A stretch of 64,000 bases of DNA from Marivita sp. GX14005 (GTDB lineage: Bacteria > Pseudomonadota > Alphaproteobacteria > Rhodobacterales > Rhodobacteraceae): contig NZ_JAMCCQ010000005.1 in NCBI RefSeq assembly GCF_023370775.1, positions 186,001 to 250,000 of the forward strand, read 5' to 3'. Position 1 is the first letter of the stretch, and every line of letters starts with the position of its first letter. The notes under the pieces are model-generated. The model made no database searches and had not been told where the DNA came from. It saw only the letters and a list, made by a program, of their open reading frames with translations. This document shows positions 17,166 through 26,585 of the stretch, one piece after another. Position numbers and translations under genes: made by a program.

Positions 17166-17602
17166 GTGACGACTTCAATCTGTTGCGTTCAATCAAACAT
17201 ATCGGCCCCGTGTGCGCCGCTGCGCGGAGATGGTGACGGCGCAGCGCGATCCGATCAAGAAAAACTTGCGAAGCCTTTATCGGGAATTTTGTTCATGTGA
17301 AGAGCCGCCGATAATCTTTTCTTCACGCTGTGGTGTCACGGTAGCGCCGCTGACCGCAACTGGAACAAGGACCGACGATTTGATACTTCCTCAAAAGACT
17401 CCCGCGCCGAAGACGGGGCGGATCATGGGAACGCTGACGCTTGCCATCAACGAAAACAGGCCTGTTTCCGAGCGTGGCGAGCGCCGGAACGGCGCTGCGT
17501 CCGGCGGGCGGAAATTTGCTTCGAAAAAGCGTGCGAAACCGCTTGACGGGGCAGGGCGCTGACCATAGAACCCGCGACACGCCCTGATGCGGGCGGCAGT
17601 GA
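17166..17602. other. Intergenic region before the tRNA-Asp pair
   Basis: About 440 bases without a convincing gene. A 116-codon plus-strand frame (17212-17562) exists, but its residue content does not resemble a protein domain. The last 60 bases hold a sigma-70 promoter for the tRNAs. Confidence 0.5.
17543..17571 (+). promoter_or_regulatory. Sigma-70 promoter for the tRNA-Asp genes
   Basis: TTGACG (17543-17548), a 17-base spacer and TAGAAC (17566-17571), ending 31 bases before the first tRNA. Confidence 0.7.
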
Positions 17603-17679
17603 GCGGTTGTAGCTCAGATGGTTAGAGTACCGGCCTGTCACGCCGGGGGTCGCGGGTTCGAGCCCCGTCAACCGCGCCA
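17603..17679 (+). tRNA. tRNA-Asp (anticodon GTC)
   Basis: 77 bases including an encoded CCA. The acceptor stem GCGGTTG pairs with CAACCGC, the anticodon arm is CCGGC-CTGTCAC-GCCGG with anticodon GTC, and the T arm holds GGTTCGAGCC. First of two identical copies. Confidence 0.97.
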
Positions 17680-17708
17680 CCACTGCCGAACGGATCTGCG
17701 TAAACTGC

Positions 17709-17785
17709 GCGGTTGTAGCTCAGATGGTTAGAGTACCGGCCTGTCACGCCGGGGGTCGCGGGTTCGAGCCCCGTCAACCGCGCCA
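17709..17785 (+). tRNA. tRNA-Asp (anticodon GTC), second copy
   Basis: Identical over all 77 bases to the copy at 17603, after a 29-base spacer that matches nothing in the tRNA. Probably processed from the same transcript. Confidence 0.97.
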
Positions 17786-17881
17786 GTTTCCACAGAATTC
17801 GATATGTGTGTCGATGGTCGGTTCGCCCGCCAGTTGCGCAGAACGCACATCTTAGGATGACTGTGCCAGCGTGGCCAGCGC

Positions 17882-18445
17882 CTATTTCGCCGTCGATGAA
17901 ACGGGAACCACGCTCGCCCAATCGATCTTGGTCAGCTTCTGGCCATGAGTTTGCGCATAGGTGAACATATCGTTCGCGTCTTCGAATCCGGCAAGCTCAT
18001 ATCCGGCCTGGTAAACCGTATCGGGGACGCTGAAAAAGGCGATGGCGGCGATCGCGCCGGCAATCAGCCCGCCGGCGTTCAACTTGCCCGGCGTGCGCGG
18101 TTTTACCAAGCGGAAGAGGGTCTTGGCGAAGAAGATCGCGAGACAGAGAAGCAGGAACAGCATCCCGTAGGTCGCGTAATCGAGAAACTGCGCCGGCCAT
18201 CCGGCGGCGGCGAGGGCATCCAGAACCCGATCCGGGTTGCGCAGGGCGAAGATCGCGCCGCCGACGAGCCCGAAACCGGTGCCAAGCATCAGAAGCGGGC
18301 TTTGCGATCCCGCGCCCGTTCTTTCGACTTCCCAAGGCTTGCGTTCCAGACGCGTCTTCGTGGGCGTCGCGGCGAATTTCGGATCGAGCCGCTCGATGCG
18401 GGTCAGGAAATCGTCGCGGTTCTGTTTTCTGAAGGTCCGTTTCAT
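17882..18445 (-). CDS. Hypothetical membrane protein
   Basis: 187 residues from Met at 18445. A charged N-terminal part (1-50, with DDFLTRIERLDPKFAA) precedes three membrane helices (about 52-70, 88-108, 121-141). The C-terminal 40 residues are soluble. The longer frame to 18658 has arginine-rich, non-protein-like sequence and is rejected. The family is not recognised; it looks like a conserved Rhodobacterales membrane protein. Downstream of the M20 peptidase gene on the same strand, about 95 bases apart, so co-transcription is possible. Confidence 0.72.
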   Translation of the reverse strand: MKRTFRKQNRDDFLTRIERLDPKFAATPTKTRLERKPWEVERTGAGSQSPLLMLGTGFGLVGGAIFALRNPDRVLDALAAAGWPAQFLDYATYGMLFLLLCLAIFFAKTLFRLVKPRTPGKLNAGGLIAGAIAAIAFFSVPDTVYQAGYELAGFEDANDMFTYAQTHGQKLTKIDWASVVPVSSTAK

Positions 18446-18539
18446 GCGGACAGAGGTCGCCCTCAAATGTGACGACAATGGGGGCGAGGTGCGACCGGGG
18501 CGGGGTATTCCTGTGATCCCCGCCCGGCCTTCCGCAACG

Positions 18540-19922
18540 TCAGTTCTTGGCCGCTGCCAGCGCGTCGAGAATACGGGCCCAGCTGCGCGTGCCCTTGTGG
18601 AAGCTCTCCACGTCGTATTTCTCGTTCGGGCTGTGGATTTGATCGTCGTCGCGGGCAAAGCCGATCAGCATGGATTCCATGCCAAGAACGGTTTGGAAAT
18701 ACCCCGCGACCGGAATCGATCCGCCGCTGCCGATGAAGGCCGCGTCGTCAGGCCATTCATCGCCAAGCGCGCGCCGGGCGGTCTCGAAGGCCGGGTCGTC
18801 GATCGCCATGACAGAGGCGGGGGCCGCGCCGTCGCTGTCGAAGCTGACCTCGAAATCGCGCGGCAGCATCGCGCGCACCATGTCGCGGAAGCTCTTGTCA
18901 ATCGCCTGCGGATCCTGATCGCCGACAAGGCGGAAACTGATCTTGGCCTGCGCCTTCGACGGCAGCACCGTCTTGAAGCCCGCGCCTTGATAGCCGCCGC
19001 CGATGCCGTTCACCTCGCAAGTGGGCCGCGCCCAGAGCATCTCAAGCGCGCTGCGCCCGGCTTCGCCGGCGAGTTCCGACAGGCCGACCTCGCCCAGAAA
19101 CGCCTTGTGATCGAAGCCGAGCCCCTCCCATTGCTCGCGCATCTCGTCCGAGATCTCGTGCACGCCGTCATAAAAACCCGGAACCGTCACGCGGCCATTC
19201 TCGTCATGCAACTCGGCGATGATCTTGCACAGAACCCGGATCGGGTTCATCGCCGCGCCGCCATAGCCGCCCGAATGCAGATCGCGGCTGGGGCCGGTGA
19301 TGGTGATCTCCTCCTTGACCATGCCGCGCAGCATCGTGGTGATCGCCGGCACCCGGTTGTCGAAAAGCCCGGTGTCGCAGATCAGCGCGATATCGGCTTT
19401 CAGTTCTTCGGCGTTTTCCTTCAGGAACGGCACCAGCGACGGCGAGCCGGATTCTTCCTCCCCCTCGAAGAAGAAGGTGATCTTGCAGGGCAGGCTGCCA
19501 TGTTCGGCCTTCCAGGCGCGGCAGGCTTCCACGAAGGTCATGAGCTGGCCCTTGTCGTCGGACGCGCCGCGACCGCGGATCACGCGGCCATTCGGCGTCT
19601 CCTCGACTTGCGGATCGAACGGGTCGCGGTCCCACAGATCGAGCGGGTCGACCGGCTGCACATCGTAATGGCCGTAGAACAGAAGATGCGGGCCGGGCCC
19701 GTCGATATGACCGACGACCATGGGATGGCCCGGCGTCTCGCGCAGGCTCGCCTCGGCTCCGAGGGAACGCAGATCCTCTGCCAGCCATGTCGCGGCGCGC
19801 ACGCAATCCTCGTCATAGGCCGGATCGGTCGAGATGGAGGGGATCCGCATGAGGTCCATCAGCCGCTCGAGGCTGGAGGGCAGGTCGGAATCGATACGGG
19901 ACAGAACGGGGTCGAGAGACAT
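18540..19922 (-). CDS. M20-family metallopeptidase (dipeptidase-like)
   Basis: 460 residues of the M20/M25/M40 zinc peptidase family. Metal ligands and catalytic residues are visible: HYDVQP (His85, Asp87), GRGASDDKG (bridging Asp122/Asp123), EGEEESGSP (catalytic Glu155 and ligand Glu156), ICDTG, and a C-terminal HSPNEKY-like segment (IHSPNEKYDVESF). The dimerisation domain interrupts at about 215-340. The long form and HYDVQP match dipeptidases of the carnosinase/DapE-like M20 group. The cytoplasmic role is probably peptide turnover. Confidence 0.9.
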   Translation of the reverse strand: MSLDPVLSRIDSDLPSSLERLMDLMRIPSISTDPAYDEDCVRAATWLAEDLRSLGAEASLRETPGHPMVVGHIDGPGPHLLFYGHYDVQPVDPLDLWDRDPFDPQVEETPNGRVIRGRGASDDKGQLMTFVEACRAWKAEHGSLPCKITFFFEGEEESGSPSLVPFLKENAEELKADIALICDTGLFDNRVPAITTMLRGMVKEEITITGPSRDLHSGGYGGAAMNPIRVLCKIIAELHDENGRVTVPGFYDGVHEISDEMREQWEGLGFDHKAFLGEVGLSELAGEAGRSALEMLWARPTCEVNGIGGGYQGAGFKTVLPSKAQAKISFRLVGDQDPQAIDKSFRDMVRAMLPRDFEVSFDSDGAAPASVMAIDDPAFETARRALGDEWPDDAAFIGSGGSIPVAGYFQTVLGMESMLIGFARDDDQIHSPNEKYDVESFHKGTRSWARILDALAAAKN

Positions 19923-20055
19923 GGATCGCGGCTCCTTGATCGCTGATTTCGGCGGAGCCTAGCAGCCTGCCAAGGGCTGTCCAGAGCCGCTCATGCTGCA
20001 AATGATGTGAAAAATATGCTATTTTACCGGGGATGCGTCGAATTGCGCGGTCCCG

Positions 20056-20069
20056 TTGACTTAAATCAA
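20056..20069. promoter_or_regulatory. FNR/FnrL-type box upstream of hemA
   Basis: TTGACTTAAATCAA matches the FNR consensus TTGAT-N4-ATCAA at nine of ten defined positions. It lies 126 bases before the hemA start. FnrL control of hemA is known in Rhodobacter sphaeroides, so oxygen-dependent expression is likely here. Confidence 0.72.
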
Positions 20070-20194
20070 GGTTTGGGCGGTTGGCCGGGCCTAGAACGAT
20101 TGATATAGAGAGGTGCGATCTGTATCCATTCCAAAACGTGAATGCGATAGCGGCGCCAGCCGGACCCGGGATCGCAGACAAGAAGGAGACGCCG

Positions 20195-21418
20195 GTGAGC
20201 TATACTGCCAAACTCGATCAAGCGCTTGACCGTCTGCACGAAGAAGGGCGCTACCGGACGTTTATCGATATCGAACGCCAGAACGGCCAGTTCCCGCATG
20301 CGGTGTGGCGCAAGCCCGACGGCTCTGAACGCAATATCACCGTCTGGTGCGGCAACGACTATCTCGGCATGGGCCAGCATCCCAAGGTTCTGGCCGCGAT
20401 GCACGAGGCGATCGATGCAACGGGCGCGGGCTCGGGCGGCACGCGCAACATCTCCGGCACCACGGTCTATCACAAGCGTCTTGAAGCCGAGCTGGCCGAT
20501 CTGCACCAGAAGGAAGCGGCGCTGCTCTTCACCTCCGCCTACATCGCCAACGATGCGACGCTGTCGACGCTGCCGCGTCTTTTCCCCGGCCTCATCATCT
20601 ATTCCGACGCGCTCAACCATGCCTCCATGATCGAAGGCGTGCGCCGCAATGGCGGAGCGAAGCGGATTTTCCGGCACAATGATCTCGACCATCTGCGCGA
20701 ATTGCTGGCTGCCGACGATCCGGATCTGCCGAAGGTGATCGCCTTCGAATCCGTCTATTCGATGGATGGCGATTTCGCCCCGATCGAGGCGATCTGCGAT
20801 CTGGCCGACGAATTCGGCGCGCTGACCTATATCGACGAAGTACACGCTGTCGGCATGTATGGCCCGCGCGGGGCCGGGGTTGCCGAGCGCGACCGTCTGA
20901 TGGACCGGATCGACATCATCAACGGCACGCTGGCCAAGGCTTACGGGGTCATGGGCGGCTATATCGCGGCCTCCGCCAAGATGTGCGACGCGATCCGCTC
21001 CTATGCGCCGGGCTTCATCTTCACCACGTCACTGCCGCCGGCCGTGGCTGCCGGGGCCGCCGCCTCCGTTGCGCATCTCAAGCAGGATCAGGAGTTGCGC
21101 GACAAGCACCAGTTGCAGGCGCGGATCCTCAAGATGCGGCTCAAGGGGCTTGGCCTGCCGATCATCGATCACGGCAGCCATATCATCCCGGTGATCGTCG
21201 GCGATCCGGTGCATACCAAGAAGCTGTCGGACATGCTGCTCGAAGGGTTCGGCATCTATGTCCAGCCGATCAACTTCCCCACCGTGCCGCGCGGCACGGA
21301 GCGGCTGCGCTTCACTCCCTCGCCAGTGCATGGGCCGAAAGAGATCGACACGCTGGTTCGCGCAATGGACGAACTTTGGTCACATTGTGCGCTGAATCGC
21401 GCCGAACTTAGCGCGTAG
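20195..21418 (+). CDS. hemA: 5-aminolevulinate synthase
   Basis: 407 residues. It condenses glycine and succinyl-CoA to 5-aminolevulinate, the first step of heme and bacteriochlorophyll synthesis in alphaproteobacteria. The GTG start ([23 protein letters not shown]) with AGAAGGAG six bases before it gives the standard length; the open frame begins 114 bases earlier but without family similarity. The PLP-binding Lys248 lies in [13 protein letters not shown]. The glycine-loop [13 protein letters not shown] and [10 protein letters not shown] are also present. An FNR-type box sits upstream. Confidence 0.97.
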   Translation: MSYTAKLDQALDRLHEEGRYRTFIDIERQNGQFPHAVWRKPDGSERNITVWCGNDYLGMGQHPKVLAAMHEAIDATGAGSGGTRNISGTTVYHKRLEAELADLHQKEAALLFTSAYIANDATLSTLPRLFPGLIIYSDALNHASMIEGVRRNGGAKRIFRHNDLDHLRELLAADDPDLPKVIAFESVYSMDGDFAPIEAICDLADEFGALTYIDEVHAVGMYGPRGAGVAERDRLMDRIDIINGTLAKAYGVMGGYIAASAKMCDAIRSYAPGFIFTTSLPPAVAAGAAASVAHLKQDQELRDKHQLQARILKMRLKGLGLPIIDHGSHIIPVIVGDPVHTKKLSDMLLEGFGIYVQPINFPTVPRGTERLRFTPSPVHGPKEIDTLVRAMDELWSHCALNRAELSA

Positions 21419-21492
21419 GCTCTGAAATCGGTGCATTAAACCTTGTTCCGTGTTAGCGTCACCTTAATAAGGGGCGCGACTCGACTCACCGG

Positions 21493-21518
21493 GTAAGCGC
21501 CGCGCGGGCAGCGCTTAC
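21493..21518. repeat. Inverted repeat before the RodZ-like gene
   Basis: GTAAGCGC (21493-21500) and GCGCTTAC (21511-21518) are perfect arms around a ten-base GC-rich loop. There is no T-run. It sits in the leader of the next gene and could be an operator or an RNA hairpin; its position also allows it to end hemA transcripts weakly. Confidence 0.5.
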
Positions 21519-21545
21519 ATGGTAAGAACGCAAGGGGCAGCGGGT

Positions 21546-23132
21546 ATGATTGGGCGGAAACCCCCAAAATCATCGCAGGACAGTATCGACACACAACCGC
21601 GCGGGTTCGACGATTTCGAACTCAAACTTGGCGATGTCATGCGCGGCGAACGCGCAACGCTCGGCAAGTCGCTCCTCGACGTTCAGCGCGAATTGCGCAT
21701 CAAGGCGAGCTATATCGCCGCCATCGAAAATTGCGATCCGACGGCCTTTGACACGCCCGGCTTCATCGCCGGGTATGTGCGCTCCTACGCGCGCTATCTG
21801 GGTATGGACCCGGATGACACCTTCTCCGAATTTTGCACGGAAAGCGGTTTCACCACCGCGCATGGCATGTCCGATGCCGCATCCTCGCGCAAGCCGCAGA
21901 AGCCCGAGATGGCGGCAAATGCCGCGCCGCGCGATCCCTTCTCGCAACCGGCGCTGCCCTTCGCGCCGGGCAGTGACTCCGTTCTTTCACGGATCGAGCC
22001 AGGGGCCATCGGCTCTACCGTGGTTCTGGCCTTGCTTCTGGGCGGGTTGGGTTATGGCGGCTATTCGGTCCTTCAGGAAGTGCAGCGCGTGCAACTTGCG
22101 CCGGTCGATCAGACCCCGGTCGTTCTCTCGGATCTCGACCCTATCGAAACCGTCGTTCCGGCCCAGCCTGCGCCCGAAGAGGACGATATCGAAACGGCAG
22201 GGCTATTCACCCCGCCCGCGACCACCGAAGCCTTCGATCGGCTCTACCGACCGCAGGCGCTCGATGTGCCGGTGCTGGTGGCGCGCGATGCGCCGATCTC
22301 GACGCTCGATCCCAACAGCGTTGGCGCCTTCGCGCAGCACGCGCGCAAATCGCTGCCGGAAATCGACCTCACCCCGCCGCAAAGCGTGGCGGACGCAACC
22401 ATCGCCGCGACCGGTGCGTTGCCGAAAACCGGCGTGACGCTGATCGCCGCGCGGCCGGCTTGGGTGCGGGTGCGCGCGCAGGATCAGAAGATCCTCTTCG
22501 AAAAGGTGATGGCACCCGGCGAGACATGGACCGTTCCGGCCTCGCAGCCCGGCGCCACGCTCAATGTCGGCGAAAGCGGCGCGCTTTATCTCGCCGTCAA
22601 CGGCCAGACCATGGGGCCGGTGGGGCCGAGCGGCACCGTCACGTCCGATCTCGCGCTCGACGGGCCGACTCTCGCGGCGGCGCTTCAGCCTGCCAATGCG
22701 GTCGCCGATGCCGATCTGAACCGCGTTCTGGCCGATCTTGGCACCGCGCCGGCGCAGCCCGCCATCGGTCAGCCGAAGATCCTCGAGGACAGTGCTCCGG
22801 GCGTGACCCTCGTGGCGGTGCGTCCGGCGTGGATTCGCGTGCGCGCCGCCGATGGAACCGTCATCTATGAAACGATCATGAATGCCGGGGACACTTACGA
22901 CGTTCCGGTGACACAAGATCCGCCCACGCTTCGCGTCGGCGAATCCGGTGCCGTCTATTTCGCCATGAACGGGCAAACCTACGGTCCGGCCGGGCAGCGT
23001 GGATCGGTGACATCGGACCTTGCGCTATCGGTGGAAAACCTGTCGCAAAGCTATTCCGTCGCCTCGATCGAGGCCGATAGCGACCTGGCCCGCGTCGTGG
23101 CCGAACTCTCGGTGCCGGGGCAGGCCGACTGA
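21546..23132 (+). CDS. RodZ-like HTH membrane protein with two DUF4115 domains
   Basis: 528 residues. A RodZ-type helix-turn-helix domain (about 27-95, ERATLGKSLLDVQRELRIKASYIAAIEN) is followed by a linker, one membrane helix (about 152-175) and a long periplasmic part. That part carries two copies of the RodZ C-terminal DUF4115 domain (about 296-371 and 419-494), both containing RPAW(V/I)RVRA, NVGESGALY/RVGESGAVY and TVTSDLAL/SVTSDLAL. RodZ links MreB to the cell-wall machinery. The family normally has one such domain, so this is a duplication. ATG 21546 is preferred over 21519. Confidence 0.83.
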   Translation: MIGRKPPKSSQDSIDTQPRGFDDFELKLGDVMRGERATLGKSLLDVQRELRIKASYIAAIENCDPTAFDTPGFIAGYVRSYARYLGMDPDDTFSEFCTESGFTTAHGMSDAASSRKPQKPEMAANAAPRDPFSQPALPFAPGSDSVLSRIEPGAIGSTVVLALLLGGLGYGGYSVLQEVQRVQLAPVDQTPVVLSDLDPIETVVPAQPAPEEDDIETAGLFTPPATTEAFDRLYRPQALDVPVLVARDAPISTLDPNSVGAFAQHARKSLPEIDLTPPQSVADATIAATGALPKTGVTLIAARPAWVRVRAQDQKILFEKVMAPGETWTVPASQPGATLNVGESGALYLAVNGQTMGPVGPSGTVTSDLALDGPTLAAALQPANAVADADLNRVLADLGTAPAQPAIGQPKILEDSAPGVTLVAVRPAWIRVRAADGTVIYETIMNAGDTYDVPVTQDPPTLRVGESGAVYFAMNGQTYGPAGQRGSVTSDLALSVENLSQSYSVASIEADSDLARVVAELSVPGQAD

Positions 23133-23237
23133 GGCGCTGCGCCGATTTGCGGCTTGAAGCCCTTGGCCTGCGGGCCTAGCTAGAGCGGTGACAGGCCCGC
23201 TCGGGCCATTCGCCAGGCATCGCCAGAGGAACGCAAG

Positions 23238-24365
23238 ATGAGCCTCAATTCCATCCGCCCGTGGCGTAATATCTATCGCCGCACGTCCCGGCAGATCATG
23301 GTCGGCAACGTTCCCGTGGGGGGCGATGCGCCGATCACGGTGCAGACGATGACAAATACGCTGACGCCGGATGTGCGTGCGACCATCGCGCAGGTGCAGG
23401 CAGCGGCGGAAGCCGGGGCGGATATCGTCCGCGTTTCGGTGCCGGACGAGGACAGCTCGCGCGCGCTCAAGGAGATCGTGCGCGAAAGCCCGGTGCCCAT
23501 CGTGGCCGACATTCATTTTCACTACAAACGCGGGATCGAGGCGGCAGAGGCCGGCGCGGCCTGCCTTCGGATCAATCCGGGTAATATCGGCAGCCAGGAT
23601 CGTGTGCGCGAGGTCATCAAGGCCGCGCGCGATCACAACTGTTCGATCCGCATCGGCGTGAATGCCGGGAGCCTCGAAAAGCACCTGCTGGAGAAATACG
23701 GCGAGCCATGCCCCGACGCGATGGTCGAATCCGGGCTGGATCACATCAAGATTCTGCAGGACAACGATTTTCACGAGTTCAAGATCAGCTGCAAGGCCTC
23801 CGACGTGTTCATGGCCGCGGCCGCCTACCAGCAACTTGCCGAGGCGACGGATGCGCCGATCCATCTCGGGATCACCGAAGCGGGCGGTCTCATGTCCGGC
23901 ACGATCAAATCGGCCATCGGGCTCGGCAACCTGCTCTGGATGGGCATCGGCGACACGATCCGGGTGAGCCTTTCGGCCGATCCGGTCGAGGAGGTCAAGG
24001 TCGGCTACGAGATCCTGAAATCGCTTGGTCTGCGTCACCGAGGCGTCAACATCATCTCCTGCCCCTCCTGTGCGCGGCAGGGCTTCGATGTCATCAAGAC
24101 GGTCGAGACGCTGGAGAAGCGGCTGGAGCATATCAAGACGCCGATGAGCCTGTCGATCATCGGCTGCGTCGTGAACGGGCCGGGCGAGGCACTGATGACG
24201 GATGTGGGCTTTACCGGCGGCGGCAATGGCGCGGGGATGGTCTATCTGGCGGGCAAGCAAAGCCACAAGATGACGAACGACCGGATGATCGATCATATCG
24301 TCGAAGAGGTCGAGAAAAAGGCCGCTGAACTCGACGCGGCGGCGGTGCGGGACGCGGCGGAATAA
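23238..24365 (+). CDS. ispG: 4-hydroxy-3-methylbut-2-enyl diphosphate synthase (flavodoxin)
   Basis: 375 residues of IspG/GcpE, the penultimate enzyme of the MEP isoprenoid pathway. A TIM barrel (about 20-265) carries [12 protein letters not shown] and RINPGNIG; the C-terminal domain holds the [4Fe-4S] ligands Cys275 and Cys278 (CPSCAR), Cys310 (GCVVNGPGE) and Glu317. AGAGGAAC precedes the ATG. It follows the RodZ-like gene, a neighbour pair common in proteobacteria. Confidence 0.97.
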   Translation: MSLNSIRPWRNIYRRTSRQIMVGNVPVGGDAPITVQTMTNTLTPDVRATIAQVQAAAEAGADIVRVSVPDEDSSRALKEIVRESPVPIVADIHFHYKRGIEAAEAGAACLRINPGNIGSQDRVREVIKAARDHNCSIRIGVNAGSLEKHLLEKYGEPCPDAMVESGLDHIKILQDNDFHEFKISCKASDVFMAAAAYQQLAEATDAPIHLGITEAGGLMSGTIKSAIGLGNLLWMGIGDTIRVSLSADPVEEVKVGYEILKSLGLRHRGVNIISCPSCARQGFDVIKTVETLEKRLEHIKTPMSLSIIGCVVNGPGEALMTDVGFTGGGNGAGMVYLAGKQSHKMTNDRMIDHIVEEVEKKAAELDAAAVRDAAE

Positions 24366-24414
24366 ACCGCGTCGACGCGGCTTGCCAAGGCGGCCCACCG
24401 CCATGGCACCGGGC

Positions 24415-25173
24415 TCAACCCTCCTGGCGCTCCGCCTCGACGATCTGCTGCATCGCTTCGAGCGGAACATAGCCGCGCACCAGCTCATCGCCCATCACGA
24501 AGGTCGGCGTTCCGCTGATTTGCAGCTTTTGCGCCAATGCGCGCGTTTCGGCCAGTTGCTCGGTGATCGCGTCGCTGTCCATCGTCTCGAGAACCGCATC
24601 GGCATTGAGGCCGAGCGTTTCGGCGAGCCGGCGCATGACGGGCGGCTCCATATCCTGGTTGAGCGCCATCAGCGCCTCGCTGGCCGCCTCATAGGCCTCG
24701 TCTCCGGCGACCTTGCGGACGGCCAGCGCGAAGCGCGAGGAGAGAACGGAGTTTTCGCCGAGGATCGGGAATTCCTTGACGATATAGCGGATATCGCCAT
24801 CGCCCGCGATCAACTCCAGCACTTCGGGATGCGCCCGGCGGCAATAACCGCAGCGGTAATCGAGGAATTCGACCACCGTGATATCGCCGTCGGGATTGCC
24901 GCCGACCCAGGAATAGCCGTCTTCGAAGATCGCCTCGGCGTTATCCGCGACCAGCGTCTTGTCGTCCTGTGCCTGCTGGGCCTGCTGACGCTCTTCGAGC
25001 GCTTGCACGGCTTCCATGATGACTTCGGGATTTTCCAGCAGGTAGTTGCGCACGGCATCGCCGAAGGCGGCGCGTTCGCTGTCTGACATGTTCGACAGGT
25101 CGAGATCGTCGGCCTGCGCGCCGGATGCGAGCGCGAGCGCCAGGGCGGCTGGGGCGAGAAGGGATTTGGGCAT
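24415..25173 (-). CDS. DsbA-family thiol:disulfide interchange protein
   Basis: 252 residues. A signal peptide (1-21) is followed by a helical N-terminal extension (about 28-70, coiled, Gln-rich) and a thioredoxin fold with the active site Cys108-Gly-Tyr-Cys111 in EFLDYRCGYCRRAHP. A cis-Pro loop GTPTFVMGD is near 219. The extension before the thioredoxin domain is that of the ScsC/BdbD-like group, where it mediates oligomerisation. Acts in the periplasm. Adjacent, same strand, to an exported M48-TPR protease, so both may serve outer-envelope protein quality control. Confidence 0.9.
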   Translation of the reverse strand: MPKSLLAPAALALALASGAQADDLDLSNMSDSERAAFGDAVRNYLLENPEVIMEAVQALEERQQAQQAQDDKTLVADNAEAIFEDGYSWVGGNPDGDITVVEFLDYRCGYCRRAHPEVLELIAGDGDIRYIVKEFPILGENSVLSSRFALAVRKVAGDEAYEAASEALMALNQDMEPPVMRRLAETLGLNADAVLETMDSDAITEQLAETRALAQKLQISGTPTFVMGDELVRGYVPLEAMQQIVEAERQEG

Positions 25174-25194
25174 GAAGCTCTCCGTTGAAAAGGG

Positions 25195-26529
25195 TCAGCG
25201 CCGCGCGGCGCTTTGGGCCGCACTTAACACATCCTGCGCACGTTTCCACGGCCCCGATCCGCGCGGCAGGGCTCCGGCGGCACGTTGCGCGTGGATCGCG
25301 GCGTCGCTCAGACGCCCTTGCAATGCGTAGCGTTCGGCCGTGACAAGCGAGGCCATCGCCGGTTGGCCGGTCCGTGCATAGGCGACAGAGAGATCGCGCA
25401 GGATGCGCGCATCGCCGTAATCGCGCCCGCGCGCGTTTTCGAGCGTGTTCAAGGCCTGAGAATGATCCCCGGCGGCAAGCTGCGCACGGCCCAGCCCGCC
25501 GAGGATCAGCGCGTTGCGCGGCGCGAGCCGGGCCGCGGCGGCATAGTCCCGCGCGGCATCTGCAGGGCGGCGGGATTCGAGCAGGATCTGGCCTTTCAAC
25601 TCGCGCAGGAAGGGGTCTTTCGGACGCGCAGTGATCGCCGCGTCGATATGAGCAAGAGCGCGGCCCAGATCGCTTTGGCGGTGATAGGCGACGGCGCGGC
25701 GCAGCTCGGCGATATCGCCGCTGGGGCTGTCCCCGGCGCGGCGCAGCGTCCAGCCGGGCGCGCGGGTGAAGGCGGTCAGCTTGCCGCGCGCGCGGGCGAA
25801 CCAGTATTGCGCGGTGCCGTCCGGGCCAGCGGCAGGGGCGGTTGCCGCCAGCCCTTCGAGGGCGCGAAGCCGGTCGCGGGTCAGGGGGTGCGACAGCGTG
25901 TAGGGGTCCTGCCTGTGCTCGGCGAGCGCGATCTGCCCGCTGAAGAGCTTTTGCACCTCAACTGCAGCGCGCGGGTCGATCCCGGCGCGGGTCAGATAGC
26001 GCACCGAGCTGATATCGGCCGAGGATTCCTCGGCCCGGCTGTGCGCAAGGAAATTCCGCATCACCGAGGATTGCGTGCCGATCGCCAGACCTGCCGCCGC
26101 GCGACCGCCACCGGCGGCGGCTGCGGCTGCGGCGAGCGCGAGACCGAGCCCCGAGGCGGTGCGCGCGCTGCGCATGTTGCCCAGCCTGCGGGAGATATGC
26201 CCATTGGCGATATGCGCGGCCTCATGCGCGATAACCGCCTGAAGCTGCGCGGCGCTGCCGAGTTTCGACAGCAGGCCGGAATGGATGAAGATATGCTGCG
26301 TGTCGATGATGAAGGCATTGAGCGTGCTGTCGTCGATCAAAAGGATCCTCACCTGTCCGGGACTCAGCCCGGCGGCACGCAGCACCGGTGCGCCGAGTTG
26401 TCCGAGCGCGTGTTCGATATCGGCATCGCGCAGCAATGTCGCCGCGCGGGACGGTGCCGCGCCGATCAGAGCAACGAGGCACAGCGCGGCTGCGCCGATC
26501 TTCATCAGGCGCGGCAAGGATGTGGACAT
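25195..26529 (-). CDS. M48-family metalloprotease with TPR repeats (BepA-like)
   Basis: 444 residues. A signal peptide (1-29) is followed by a peptidase M48 domain with the zinc motif His102-Glu-x2-His106 (AHEAAHIANGH) and a further Glu ligand in the AEESSADISSVRYL helix. The C-terminal half (about 275-430) is built of TPR-like repeats (LGRALAHIDAAITARPKDP and successors). The architecture equals Escherichia coli BepA, which degrades or assists outer-membrane proteins. Ends 21 bases before the DsbA-like gene. Confidence 0.92.
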   Translation of the reverse strand: MSTSLPRLMKIGAAALCLVALIGAAPSRAATLLRDADIEHALGQLGAPVLRAAGLSPGQVRILLIDDSTLNAFIIDTQHIFIHSGLLSKLGSAAQLQAVIAHEAAHIANGHISRRLGNMRSARTASGLGLALAAAAAAAGGGRAAAGLAIGTQSSVMRNFLAHSRAEESSADISSVRYLTRAGIDPRAAVEVQKLFSGQIALAEHRQDPYTLSHPLTRDRLRALEGLAATAPAAGPDGTAQYWFARARGKLTAFTRAPGWTLRRAGDSPSGDIAELRRAVAYHRQSDLGRALAHIDAAITARPKDPFLRELKGQILLESRRPADAARDYAAAARLAPRNALILGGLGRAQLAAGDHSQALNTLENARGRDYGDARILRDLSVAYARTGQPAMASLVTAERYALQGRLSDAAIHAQRAAGALPRGSGPWKRAQDVLSAAQSAARR

Positions 26530-26585
26530 TGACCTTTCCCCGGTAACGCCCCTAGGTGAGGCGAAACCAGTCTAGGAATGGAAAG

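Noticed and set aside
17212-17562. 116-codon plus-strand frame before the tRNAs
   Set aside because: Composition is not protein-like, and the tRNA promoter lies at its very end.
23025-24488. 487-codon minus-strand frame opposite ispG
   Set aside because: Shadow of ispG in GC-rich DNA; ispG has all Fe-S ligands and a good ribosome site.
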